A stretch of DNA of 64,000 bases from Ophryocystis elektroscirrha (Eukaryota > Apicomplexa > Conoidasida > Neogregarinorida > Ophryocystidae). The notes beneath the pieces were generated by a model, which did not search any database, was not told the origin of the DNA, and saw only the letters and a list, made by a program, of their open reading frames with translations. The position numbers and the translations under genes are program-made. Shown one piece after another: positions 1 through 13,396 of the stretch; position 1 is the first letter of the stretch; each line of letters begins with the position of its first letter. The stretch is from the NCBI GenBank assembly GCA_030141585.1, contig JAQIFP010000009.1:26219-90218 (forward strand), given 5' to 3'.

Positions 1-404
1 TCCTCCTCTTTAAACAATATCTCTTCTGAATTGATATTCAGATTTGATTCTGTTTCTGCAATCTCTGTACATATGGGCTGTTTTCTATATTGATTTATTA
101 TAATATCAAAGTCCGATGTGTCAATATTAGAAGCAGAAACACAGTTTATGGATTCAAAAATAGTATTTACGTTTTCCAGCGTAGCACCATGTAATTCTTC
201 TAATATCAATTTGTTAGAATTTGTCTCAAAAGATTTATCACATAGAATACAAAAGTTTATAAGAAGATTATATAACGTGTCTAAATCAAGCTCATCCTTT
301 TTTACACTAATTATTTTGTTAATAGTTGAATTGGCTTACCAAATGTAAAATAATTTCTCTTCTAATTCTTTGTATGACAGTATTGTTGCTAAATCAAGAA
401 TGAT
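1..404 (-). CDS. Unidentified protein, 3' part of gene (runs off left edge)
   Basis: An open minus-strand frame enters from the left edge and continues to a 3' splice site at about 306. A 33-nt intron (307-339, GTAAG to TTAG) joins it in frame to a second exon at about 340-404, which starts after another TAG splice site. An exon further upstream is likely, because no ATG is available. The protein is acidic and rich in Leu, Asn, Ser and Glu (segments such as DTLYNLLINF and NVNTIFESINC) and has no motif I recognise. The plus-strand reading of the same bases is a shadow. The first and last exons are missing or unclear, so no function is proposed. Confidence 0.5.
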
Positions 405-785
405 CTATTTATATTTTGTGCTCCTTTTATTATTACAAATAAAATACGATAGAGTATAGAAAAAATATATTTTAATGGTTGAAACGATTATACAGTACAC
501 ATATGCTTAGATACATGCTATTTTATATTTTCTTCAACTATTTTCTACGATGGGACAATTTTTTAAAAAATAATTATCCTAAAAAAATATATGAATTTTG
601 AAGGTTTCTTATGAAGGAACTAATAATATAAAAGCAAGTCTAGTCGTATGTTCCTGGATTATAAAAATGAGTCAGTTAAAGGCAATTGTTCACTTGTACG
701 AATTTTGTGCAATATATTAATGTTTAATGTTTAGCGGGATACACACAGTATAGAAAATTCTGTATCTTTTCGAAAATGGCAAAAT

Positions 786-1934
786 ATGAGTACACGGGAC
801 ATGGAAAAGTTTGCTCATGCTCATCCACGTACATTTAATCGCCGACTTCGTCGAGGAGTACCTCAAAAATTTAGATGGCAAGCGTGGAAAATATGGGCAG
901 AAATAAAATTAGCACGTGTATGGCATAAATAAGTTTGCCATTATTTAAATTGTATATATGCATAAGGTATATGCAATATGAAACAATCTTATTACCTATT
1001 TGCTATTTCATCATTGTCTAGGTAGAAATATCTTCTAAATTATACTCTCTTCTTGTTAATACTCCTTCAAAATTTCATAACTTAATCTTAATTGATGTTC
1101 CAAGGTGAACTATATTATGAAAAAAAACTCCTTACCTACAGAACGTTTCCTGATGTTCAAGGTTTCTCTGAGTCTGCACATAATCAACTATATCGCATAT
1201 TGGTAATAATTACTAGTAATTATTTTAATACTTATTTTAAGGATGTATTCAGTACATTTTCTATTACGTATTAATTATTAATTACCCTGTATATTGTGTT
1301 ATAAATAATCATATACTATTATTACTAATTAACTTTGCTTATTATTATTTTCATATAGTTACTGTAGTCTGGTTGTTATATGTAGCTAAAATGACAACGT
1401 TACTTTATAACAATTATTTATAGAACGCGTTTGCTACATACAAGCCCGATATAGGATATTGCCAAGGAATGAATTTTGTTGCTGGTAAAAGTTTTCTATA
1501 TCAATTATAAAAAAACATCAAGGCTTTATATTACTAGTATCTGAATTTAAAGAAAAAGAAGCTTTCGAGTTTTTCTGTTCTCTCATGGTTCATTGGAGAG
1601 CTTCTTTGCTTTATAAAGATCAGTTTCCTTTATTAAGTTTATACATTCAAAGTAATAAAAACAAAGATTTTTTTTAGCTATTTAGGTTTTAATACGCTAA
1701 TGGAACAGCACTGTGAGCATTTATATACGCATTTTGAATTTGAAGGCATATTTCCTGCTCTTTATCTTCATCAATGGTAATTATTATTTTATCATTAAAA
1801 TTTTATTATATATATAACCGATATTTATTTATACTGTTATATTTGATCAACTGTACTAGTTTATTACATATATATATATATATATATTATAGTATTTGTT
1901 TTTTATACATAACATAATATTTATTCAATTATTT

Positions 1935-1988
<54 letters not shown>

Positions 1989-2458
1989 GTTTTATGTATA
2001 TTTAATTTTTTATTTTAAGGTATTTGTCTATTTTTGTGTGTGGATTTCCTTTGCGAACGACAGCTGTTTTATGGGATTATATAATAGCGGAAGGACTACA
2101 CGGCATGGTATGCATATCAGTTGGAATTTTAAAAGTAAATGATTATAAGTACATATATATATAATAATAATAAATAGGTTTTACAAGAATGTTTATTAAA
2201 AAAAAACATTGAGGAAACTCTTAGTTTCTTCAAAGCTTTAAAACAATCTGGAAGTACAGATGAAGCAAGGATAGGTCATATGTTAAATAAACAAGCTGAT
2301 ACTATTTACCAGGATAATATAATTAGCACTGTATGACGTATTCACTGTATATTTGTTTAAAATAGATTATAAAAAACACGGGTAGTGTTAAAATACCTAC
2401 TGAAGCTGAAATATATTTGGGAGTTGCTCGATTAAGGAGGACTCCTCGAATTAGTTAA
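786..2458 (+). CDS. TBC-domain Rab GTPase-activating protein
   Basis: Eight exons join into a 280-aa protein: 786-915, 1105-1202, 1424-1484, 1523-1651, 1686-1776, 2020-2107, 2178-2330 and 2366-2458. It is almost entirely a TBC domain: the entry motif RRLRRGVPQKFR.QAWKIW, the arginine-finger region LLTYRTFP, the glutamine-finger motif YCQGMNF, and the late block W.LSIFVCGFPL...AVLWD. TBC proteins switch off Rab GTPases by speeding GTP hydrolysis, controlling vesicle traffic. In the first finger the usual IxxDxxR reads LLTYR, so the Asp is Thr; the Arg and Gln are kept. The frame is open back to 735, after a TAG splice site, so an upstream exon may exist and ATG 786 may be internal. The Rab target cannot be told. 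Confidence 0.85.
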
Positions 2459-2644
2459 TAAATTTTATCATTTTTTTTTAACATAATATGTAGATTAAAA
2501 TTTATTTTTCTGGCACTCTAATAAATCCTTATTCAAGAAGAATAAAATTGAGTTGCTTGAAAATGAATTTAATTGTTTTTAAGTTTTTTTTTATTTAAAA
2601 TAAACTTTTTTTATTTTAAGTTTATTTTTTTTTCTTTTTGAATA

Positions 2645-5247
2645 ATGAAAATTCCATTAGCGTCTATGGTAGCATGGGGAATAGGGACTTTCACCTACAT
2701 TTTATTGAGTGCCGTTTCCTTATTACTTCCAACCTCCTCTGTCGTTTATAGAAGTTTAATGATGCCTCATAATATCAAGTTTTTGTACTGGCATTTTTAT
2801 ATAGCGTTATTTCCCTTTATTTATAATATTTTTACTTATGGTGTGTTAATTAATATGATTCTTCGTCTTTGTGCTATTCCTCAAAAAAACTTTGCAGCGG
2901 TAATTAAACATATAAGCACAGAACGAGGATGATACAAATCTTGACAATAGTCATAATTTGTATAGGGCTATAAAACTATATTGTAATTTTATTTTTTGTT
3001 TGTTATTTTACTAATAAATTGTTAATTTCTTATTTTATTTAATAATTCTTTATTTAATAATTGCATATATAATATATATACACGTATATATTTAATTTTA
3101 CTATATTTAATAAAAAATGTGTATTACATTTGATTATATTACACATTTAATGATTATTTTAAATTTTATTCAATATATTACTTTTATCGAGAGGCTAAAT
3201 TTGACGTATGTATTTAGGTGATTGGGTTGTCAACTGGATATGGGTCTGCATTTTGTATGATTCAGACTTTATTTTGGATATTAACCAAAAGAACTCATTT
3301 ATCTGTACTATTGGGTTCTGTGAACTATGAAACAGGGTTGACTTTCCATACAGGGTTTGGCCACTTAGCTGTTATTTTGGGATTCATTCATGCTTATTTT
3401 GAAGTACGCAAACAAATGCCGCACGTACATGTAGGAAATGTTACCATAACTGGATGTATCGCAAGTAAGCTTTTTTTCTTGTCTTCCTTTCCCTTAGTGT
3501 TTTTTTTTTTGATCGGTTATTTGCCTGCATTACGTTGTTTCCGTGAAAGATATTATGAATTGTTTCGTTTTTTACATCTCTTCATGATTCTCGGAACTGC
3601 TTTTATTATACTCCATTTATTCATTCATCCAAGAGCTAGTGAGACTAACACATATAAAAATACAAATAGACTAATGTCTTAAAACATTAATATAGTGTTA
3701 AATATAATAAAATATATAATAATATTTGGAATACATATAATACGATATTTATCATTTATACAGATATATATATAAAATATATGTATATATATATATATAT
3801 TTTATATATATATATATATAATATTCTATACATAGAGTATATATTAAAATTAATAAATTATTAATAAATATTAAATATGAAAGTATCAAACATAAGCCGA
3901 TGCAATTTAGTTAATTATTTTTTATTATAATTTATGGGTTTTTATAGTTAGTTTGATTACTTATAAATAATATTTAAATTATTTACAATATAACTTAACT
4001 TTAGCGTTTGAGACTCAAAAAGTGTTTGGACTCGCTATGATTCTTGTTTTTGTTGCCTTTTTTATTGACCGATCAATTACTATTATCAGATCACATTTCT
4101 TCTCTCTTAAGATTATTGGTGCTAAATGGCACAAAACTAAGACTAAAGATGGAGAAAAGTATCATATTTTATTGACTTTGAAATGCAACTCCACTAAGGA
4201 GGTAGTTTCTCCTGGAAATTGGGTTTCTTTAACCATTCCATGTATTGGGCCGATTCCCCATCCCTTTAGTGTGTTTAGCATACCCGAGAATATGCAATTA
4301 TATAGAAAAAAGCAGAATAAAGATTTGAAGTAATATATAAACTATTATATACAATATGTTATATTATAAATTCTTAGGCATGAGAAACATTGCATAATTA
4401 TAATAATAATATATATATATATATATATATATTAATAATAATTTTTTTGATAGTTTTAATTATGAAACTTGACTAAATGCAAATAAATTAAATAATAAGT
4501 TTTACTTGTGTATTGCAGGTTTAATGTGTTTTGTTTGCTTATTGGGGTGTTCGCACCTCGAAAAATGTACGTTCCGTGGACGAGTCGTTTGGCTAAATTA
4601 GTAGTAGCAAATAAACTTAATAAGTATGCTTTCATGACTGGCCCTTATGGTTCTCTGAGAGTTCCTGAGCTAATTGAATCCGCAGACAAATTATTAGTAA
4701 TATGCGGAGGTACCGGTATTTCTACATGTCTAGCAAACCTAGCTTATATTCAGTGTGACAAGGTAACATATGCTCTAAAATATACTATTCATAGTTGCTA
4801 AAGTTTTATTGGACATTCAGGGAACCCATCATGTATGTGTGGGTCAAAGATTATTTTTTGGAAATACCTAAAAACAAATTAGTGATGTATTGTACACATA
4901 AATTTGATGAAAATGATACAAATTATAACATTGATAATTTTAAACTTGATGGCGTCAATTTATCTAGGATGAATGTAAAAGAAATAATTAATGAAAGTTG
5001 TGAAGAAATTAAAGATATGTATCACGATTATGATAAGTTACAAAAAATTCCGTCGGAAATTATGTGTACAGAAAATGATGCAGTGTCTGACAAAATTAAT
5101 AATTCTAAAAGCAGAATAAAATTGTATATATTAGCAGCAGTTCCAAAACTTTTTGAAAAACAGATAAGTGAATCGATACTCGAAGTTAAATCGAAATATA
5201 ATAAATTTATACAAATTACATATGAGCCTCAAGTATATTCATTTTAA
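2645..5247 (+). CDS. Ferric reductase / NADPH oxidase-type flavocytochrome
   Basis: Six exons (2645-2899, 3218-3464, 3498-3638, 4005-4329, 4519-4762, 4795-5247) give 554 aa. About seven membrane helices precede a cytosolic FAD/NAD(P)H module. Two helices carry paired histidines about 13-14 residues apart (FHTGFGHLAVILGFIHAYF and the FLHLFMILG...LH helix), the pattern that binds two haems. The FAD motif HPFSVFS, the nucleotide motifs GPYGSL and ICGGTGIS, and the FRE-like stretch KFYWTFREP follow. Such enzymes move electrons from NADPH across a membrane to ferric iron or oxygen. The usual CGP near the C-terminus is not seen (the region reads LAAVPKLFEKQ), and no EF-hand is present. Iron reductase or superoxide generator cannot be decided from sequence. 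Confidence 0.85.
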
Positions 5248-5799
5248 TCATGAATGTGTTAATTTATATGCATTAAAATTAATTTACTTTTCTTAATTTA
5301 AAGCGAATTTTTTTAAAGTAGATCAGCTTTTTTTTTTCATTTTGCTGATTAGAACAAATACAAACAAAATTAAAAATAATTTGTGCAACATTGGCTTTGT
5401 TATATTTTTTGAGTCTCACATAAAGCTATATTTTTATTAATCAAGACAAACAATAATGCATAAATCCAATTTTCATAAGATTTCTTTTTAAATCATTTGA
5501 ATTTCATAAAATTAAAAAAATCGGAGAAATTTAATATTATTAAGATAAGGATATAGCAATCATTCTCACATATTACGCTATAAATTTTCTCCGTTATTAT
5601 GTATCAAGTTTAAATCTACCAGCGCTGCATTGTTACTAAGTTTAAGTAAAAAATTTATGAGTACAGCTTATCATTTGGAATGAAAAAATTCACGAATAAA
5701 ACATTATCTGTATCCAGATTAAATTGCAATGCATCTCATACATCATCTTACTGCATAAAAAAAGCGTACTTTATGGAAACTAGAGAAGGTAAATATAAG

Positions 5800-5832
<33 letters not shown>

Positions 5833-6299
5833 TTGTGAATATTGCTATATACTATTATAATTTATGAGTATGATTTCTTTAACTTACATATTATTTATTA
5901 ATGTGTAGATACAATATAACTACATGGTATCTTTTTTATAAAGAAAATTGTTAAACTATATATTTAGCGGTTTTATGATGGTTTGAATTTTATTCGTATA
6001 ATTATATAATATACTGTTATATCTCTATTATTATAATTTTTACATATATATTCGCTACTTTTTTTTTCTTCTTTTTTCCAGGGTGGATGTATACATGTAA
6101 TAAAATCTTTGATAATTTTAATTTATTTAACTGTTATATTTGCAATAATTCAGACTTATACTGTATATCTATGTGTATGAAATGTAATTATAGATGTAAT
6201 GCATATATTTAATAATGATAAAAGTGCTATTAACATTTTATATATATGGTTTGTTCATTGATGCAATAGGCGGGGTTATGCAATTATATTTTTTTACAA
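5248..6299. other. Intergenic region with possible 5' exons of the next gene
   Basis: A+T-rich DNA with a (TA)n tract near 5799-5830. An open stretch from ATG 5680 to a GTAAAT donor at 5789, and another after a polypyrimidine-CAG acceptor at 6082, could be 5' exons of the membrane-protein gene that follows. Their phases do not join in a single convincing way: one reading of the second piece is hydrophobic, another is Cys-rich. I do not assign them. Confidence 0.35.
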
Positions 6300-7366
6300 G
6301 TGATATTTGCTTTAGATGGAAATAATGAAGAAAAACCTTTTGAATCAAAAACTCCATTTACCTATAGTTTAGCAACTCTTACAGGTAATTATACAATGAA
6401 TCAGAAGGACTATACACAATCAATGACGACAGTAGCCACAATAAGCGGTGATAAAGGAAAGAATGAAGTCCCAGCAATGGATTATTGGTATTACACATCA
6501 AATTGTCCAGACGTATGCGATTCGCAGTGTTACTGCCCATGTCAAACATGCATTACTTGTCCTTTTCGTAATCAAATGCGCAAAAAAAGAGACATTAATA
6601 AGTCAAATACAATGTGGTCCAAGTTAATTAATATGCAAGCCTCAAATGGGTCTGCTTACAACTTTGATTCAAAAAAAATCCCAACTATACCTCTTCCAAG
6701 ATGGGCACAGCAAATATTGTGCCTTACAGAACTTCCTTTTTTCATTTTATGGGTCTATTTTACATACTGGGTTGTCATTGTATGTTTAACCGCCAAAACT
6801 TCTTCTCGAACAGTTTGGCTTTCAGCCATTGTAGCAGGAATTCTCGTAGGAATAGGACTGAACGCCAACGCATATCGATATATAATGGTTCCTACTCCAA
6901 AAGGAGCTATCAAGCACATCCGTTTAAAAAATACTCAATCGATTAATCTAGTTGTTGATTGGGGGTAGGTACAATTTTTATTAATAATAATAATAATATA
7001 TAATCACTTATATCTATTATAAAGTATTTTCGTAACAATACTAATATTAATAATCAAGCCTTCAAATATATATTATGAATATTATGAATAAATTTATTAT
7101 TATAGCATATAAATGGTTTTTTCAGAATGGTGATACGGTTTTTTATGATACCTTTCGGTGTATCATGTTTAAGTGGGTTGACTAATTCTCACCGGCAAGA
7201 TTTTCTTCTAGTATTTCCCAAGGATAGTACTCAATTAATGACCTCAATACTTTGCCCAGTTGCAGTAGTCTTTTTTTTGTTTTGTTGCCGATTATACGTT
7301 ATATGGCATCATAATGTACGCTGGTCGTTTCATGTAATTTTTTTAAACGGGACGTTAGTTAATTAA
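6300..7366 (+). CDS. Multi-pass membrane protein with Cys cluster, family not recognised
   Basis: A long exon (open from about 6251, through 6300, to a GTAGGT donor near 6964) splices in frame to a last exon at 7126-7366. The first part is hydrophilic and contains a dense cysteine cluster (CPDVCDSQCYCPCQTCITCP) followed by a basic stretch. Two membrane helices then come close together (LPFFILWVYFTYWVVIVCL and VWLSAIVAGILVGIGL). The last exon adds about two more (VIRFFMIPFGVSCLSG and SILCPVAVVFFLFCCRL). The start is uncertain and further 5' exons are likely. The cysteine spacing could suit metal binding or palmitoylation, but that is only inference. I do not recognise the family. Confidence 0.6.
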
Positions 7367-7827
7367 TAAAACATATTTTTTAATTTATTAGTCATAAAAA
7401 CTGATTCAAATTTCGGTTGCTTTAATAATTAATGTTTTGTAGCTGAATATATCTCAGAAATGTGAATTTTATAGTTTAAATCTTATGTAAAAGGGATTTG
7501 AAACATATAAGTTTAGAAAAAAAAAATTACAAGAAAAATAAAATGCGTTTAACACGATGTCACAAGTACATACAATTTAAATGTACAGTATTATTATATC
7601 ACAGATTTAAAACATTTTTTTTTTTGCGACTAATTGTCTCAGGAATGTTCCTGAAAAGTGTAGCCGGACCTTATTATAATCAATTTGGTCAACTCTGGCA
7701 TGTTAAATGCCATAAAATTCTATATATAGTTGTGCAGCGCTAAATCTTTAATGGCGGTTCGGATTTTTAAGAAAATTTATTCATGTTAATCAAAACTACA
7801 ATTGGCATAAATTATTGATTGAAATTA
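7367..7827. other. Intergenic region
   Basis: About 460 bases between two plus-strand genes. A short open frame at 7498-7743 has no family features. The stretch 7640-7745 is less A+T-rich than its surroundings and holds two small inverted repeats: a heat-shock-element-like GGAATGTTCC, and TGGCAT/ATGCCA around a short loop. No gene is assigned. Confidence 0.4.
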
Positions 7828-8403
7828 ATGGTTTTTAAGAAAGCACGTGGTTGGTGTGACATATGCCGGGACGAAAAACCTGATGTTACTTGTAAGTATA
7901 TTATTTTGAATATAGCTTCATATCTATAGTTTTCCAATATCCCTAATATGTACGTGAAATATTTCTGTGGGATATATATATACTAATAGTTCAAATGAAT
8001 ACAAATAATATTCAGCATATATTAGACTATAGTAATTTTAACATTTTTGTCTTTTTATGTATATATATGTTATTTTATATAAAATGTGAATTTATTTTAA
8101 CTAATTACTAATACGTTTTAAATTTACATTTTTTAAACACTTGTATGTGAATTATTTCTATGTCATATCATATAAAATTTGTATCACAATTTTTTAAAGT
8201 TATAGTATAAACGCACTTAGCAAAAGGTAACTAAAAAATGCTTTATTTGTACAAGGAATATTAGTTTTTAAGATTGCTTGAGAATATAATATAGACATAG
8301 TATATATAAAGTATTTAAATTAATACTTCAGTCATATCATACTTAAAGCTATTTATAAACTCTAAGTATATAAAATGATTTTGACTATATAATGGGTTTA
8401 TAA

Positions 8404-8464
<61 letters not shown>

Positions 8465-11400
8465 TATATATATATTATATATATGTGTATATAATTGTAA
8501 CTTTATATTTATACATATATATATACATATATTTGTATTTCTATATTTATATGTATATATATATTAATTGTCTTATTATTAAGTTATAATTGTACACTGC
8601 GTAGATACATGTTGTTTATGAATAATTTGTATTATCTTTTTTTTGGTTTTTCTTTTATATTAAAAATTTTTTTATAACAGGTATAGAAAAAGATTGTAGA
8701 AAAAGCTTTCATATAGACTGTCTTCAAAATACAGGACAGCGAAGCGAGGATGATGATTTTTCAAATTACTTGTGCCCCTCGTGCCGCAATAACGAAGAAA
8801 ACGAGGGATTTTGTTACAAATGCAAATTGGAAGGAGACGAAAATAGAGCTCTTTTGATGTGTGACGGATGTCCTCGAAGTGCGCATTTAGAATGTTTAGA
8901 GTTAACGGATGTTCCTTCAAGCGATATTTGGATGTGCCCTGTTTGCATGCCTTCCCAACAAAAAGAAAAGTCCATTAAGTTTATGCATCCAGGGAATGTA
9001 AATAATCGCTCAAAACTGGGAAATGTGGATATATGTTATGTTTGTCAAAAAAGAGGAAAACTTTTATGCTGTCAGTCTTGTGATCAAAGTTTCCACCCAA
9101 AGTGCATAGATCCTGAATATTTGAAAGGAACGTTACTTGATGATGGAATCTGGAGCTGCCCCATATGTCGTGGGGAAGACCCTTTAAAGAATATGGGATT
9201 CAAAAGAATGACTCGATCTGAACGATACGCTATTAGTCGAGAATGGCAGCAATGTGTTAGAAGAGAAAGTAGAAGATGTCGAGCTAACCGTGATCAATTT
9301 TTGTATGAAGCTAGAGCAGCGTTACGCCCATTTGTTAGTGCAGACACAATAGCAACACTGAAACGTAACGCAGTAGCAGCAAAACAACATAAACTGAGTG
9401 ATAAAAGAATAAAAAAAATTTACCCTGCAACAGTAGCCCCACAGCAACAAAGTACAGTAACAGCAAAAAAAGGAGAACGTAAATATAAAATAAAAGAAGA
9501 GGAAGAAGAAAATAAAAAAAGGCTCGACAAAGAAAAAGAGGAGGAAGCTAAACAATCTAAAAAAAAATTTGATAAAGAAGACGAGGATGACGATTATTCT
9601 GAAGAAGAGTCTTCAATGGAAGAGGAAGAAGACGATGATGATGAGGAAGATGAAGACATGGATTACAATTTAGATGACGAATTAGATGAGTTAAGTGCAT
9701 ACGAAGATATCGATGATGATGGTTCGTATACAACACCTTGCTCTATTAAATCTAAGAAAAAATTATTTAAGCGGAAACGCAAGAAACTGAAAAGACTTTT
9801 AAATAAGGAACCAACACCGAAGTCTTCCGCACCTGATGATGATGAGGAAGAAGAAGAAGACGAAGGTGTAGGTGAAGAAGAAGAAATTGATGCTTCGGAA
9901 GTACAAGAAGATTTGGAATCAGAAATTGAAGACAGTAAAATAGAGGAAAATAAAATAGAGGACAACAAAATCTCATTGATTGTTTCTGAAACAGCAGACT
10001 GTAGTGTATTATATCAAGAAGAAGATTTTTTACGAGAAGCGGAAATTGCCGCAGCGGAAAATAAAACACGCATTTTACGTGAAGGTGTAGAATTAAAGCA
10101 TTATCAAAGGTGGGGTGTTAATTGGTTATTGGATGCATTTTATCACAAAGCAGGAGCTATTTTAGCGGATGAAATGGGTCTTGGAAAAACAATACAGACT
10201 TTAGCTTTTTTGTCCGCTTTAAAGACTTTAGAAATAACGGGACCCCATTTAGTTGTGGTTCCATTATCTACGGTAGGAAATTGGGCTAGAGAGATTCGTA
10301 AATTCACATCTAATTTAACAGTTACAAAAATATGCGGTTCACGGCAAGAAAGAGAGCACGCTATGGCTGACGGTGTCGCCATGGATGGAATATACGACAT
10401 TTATGTGACAACATATGAAACAGCAGTTACTGAAGAATGGTTTTTCACAGATGGATTCAAATGGCAATGCGTTATTTTAGATGAAGCCCATAGAATCAAA
10501 AATGAATCTGCTCGTATACGTCATAGTTTGGATCGTGTTAATTGTAATATGCGTGTTCTATTGACAGGAACTCCTCTGCAAAATAACATTAAAGAACTTT
10601 TCACTCTTCTTAACTTCCTATTTCCGGATATTATCAAAAATTCCGCTACAATAGAAGAAACTTTTGCCTCTAACAAAAAAGTAGCCAACAAGCAATTTCA
10701 GCCCACTGCAGGAATTAATGAAAATAAAATCTTCAGTTCTATAACATTAGATGAATCTAAAATTGTGTAAGTTTTCTTTAATAAATTAATTATAATTAAA
10801 TTAATATACGCGTAAAAAAGGTCGTGGCCAATTTATATTCGAATGAGTATATTTATAATAAAATATACTCATTTGAATATATTTTATTATAAATACATAT
10901 ATAGCAATATAACTTTTTAATTATATAATCAAAATAATGTAAATATCATAAGTATTTTTTTATACCTGTTATAAGGAAATAATATAAACTATTAGCTTTA
11001 CTAATAACCTTGATTTTTTTAGAGCTGTCACAGCACTTTTATCGAAATTGATGTTGCGGCGTACAAAAGACTTAGTAGTTCGATTACCAAATAAAATAGA
11101 ACATGACATCTGGTTGCCACTGAGTCCTACTGCAGCACTTTGGTACAGGAGACTTTTGGAAATAACCACAGATATTGAAGATTACTCGAATTCAATAAGA
11201 AAACTTCTAGGTGCTGTTATAAAAATGCGCATATGCTGCTGTCACCCGCGTGGTTTAGTTTCCCGTGATGACCAACTTAAAAATTTATTGGAAACATTGA
11301 GTGAGCAAAATGGATCACCGGAAGAACTGCAATCTCAAGCACAAAAACTTCGAAATGTCAATCAAGGATGGGAGCATGTAACAATGAGCTCTAAATTAAT

Positions 11401-13359
11401 GTTTCTTGATAAATTGCTCTGCCATTTGCACATATGCAATTTAAAATATTCGGAGTCGTATAGACAAGATTTTACAACACAGCGATCTAATCGTTTACGC
11501 AAATTAATACAGGATAAAAAAAATACAATAGATATAATGAAAAAACATTTACTCACTCAAAATGGATCTAATTACACTGAATTAAAAAACCAATTAGCAA
11601 AAGTTAAAGCAGAATTGGAGGCATTAAATAAATGTGAAGCGGTTCCGTGGTTAGAAGGAGAAGGAAATGGAGGATTAATTGATGGATTAGTTGACGATCC
11701 TAAATTGCTTTCAGATAGTAATGATTTTTTAGCAGAACATATTTTACCATTTGATGCAACTCCCGAACAAATAGATGCATTTAAAAATAAAAAAAAATTG
11801 AATATTGATACAATAAGGCCTCATAAAGTATTAGTTTTCACACAATTTCAGCTAATACTTGATGAATTAAGTGCATACTGCCAATGGCGTGGCTGGAATT
11901 ATATGCGATTAGATGGCTCAACCAATAAAATGATAAGGGAGTTAGATACCAGAGAATTCAATAGTCCAGACTCTAATCAATTTGTATACTTGATATCTAC
12001 ACGAGCTGGTGGACTTGGAATCAATTTAGTTACAGCAAACCATGTCGTAATGTATGATGAAGACTGGAATCCTTTTGTAGATTTACAAGCTGTTGATAGA
12101 GCGCACCGTATTGGTCAAGTACGCAACGTTCATATATGGCGTCTAATGTTGGAATGGACAGTAGAAGAAAGAATGGCCATTCGTAGACAACAAAAACTCA
12201 AACTTGACAAATTATTGATTCAAGCAAATGTTGAAACTTTAGACACTTCTGTTTCCGCTGAAGAAAAACTATCTAGCGATGAAATCCGTAGACTTATTCA
12301 ATATGGAAAAGCCGCTTTGTTATCTATGTCTATAACGAATGAGCTAGAAAAATTGACTCTTGAAGAAGCCATAGATCGAAAAAGACGCGATCTTAAAGAC
12401 GTTGAACTAATATGGGAGACTTTACTCGAAAATAATTCTTCAAAAAAAGGAGATCTTTCAAAAGAACCAGACAAAAAAGATATAATTGATTTACAGGAAG
12501 TCATGAGAGATGTGGATTGTGTCTCAGCAAATACTGAAGACACATCATCTAAAAAACCTGCTTCAGATGCCGATAAAAAAGAAGATGAGATAGAAACCTT
12601 AGCAGAACATATTCATAAAAGGCCTAAAAGAGAGCGTAGAAAACCAAAAGATATTTATAATCCTACATTACAACCTGACAAGTTTAAATCTGATATAAAG
12701 TTAATAAGGGAAAAAAAATGTTTCAGATGTGGTGGAACAGGAGTTTTTATACATGGTTCAGGCTTTTCTACATCTAATGCTAACGGAACCGGTTCATCCA
12801 ATAAATCAACTGACAAAAATAATAAAGTTAAAGCTGTTGCGGAAACCAGCAAAAACAATCTTGACATTTTAGTAGGTTGTATGCGTTGTCCTAAAGTATA
12901 TCATCTTGATTCCTGTCTTGGTCTTTCTAAGTAAGAAAAATACGTTAATTCTGTAATTTACTTTATGTGCAATTTAAATAGTAGGTCATAAAAACGCTCT
13001 ATTTATGCAAAAATATTAATAAAATATATAAACTAATTAAAGTTATATAATATATATATATATTTTTGTGTAAAGTATTTATTGTTAATTGTATATTTGC
13101 TAAATTATATGAGTGTAATTTAATTAATAAGGTTCTATTCAATAATTAAACAAATGTCATAAAACTTTGTTCATTTACTTGTTTTAGAGCTCCCCCTCGA
13201 ACATGGATGTGTCCTTGGCACGAGTGTTGTTTATGTTTTCGAAGAGCTGCTTCCGCAGGAGGTTTATTAATTCACTGTGCAGAATGTCCCACAACTTTTT
13301 GCTTTGATTGTTTTCCTCCCGAATATAGGTACTAGTATAATAATTTTTTTATTTCTAAT

Positions 13360-13396
<37 letters not shown>

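Noticed and set aside
118..348. Plus-strand open frame near the left edge
   Set aside because: The minus strand has a better frame with consistent splice sites; the plus reading ends in random hydrophobic residues.
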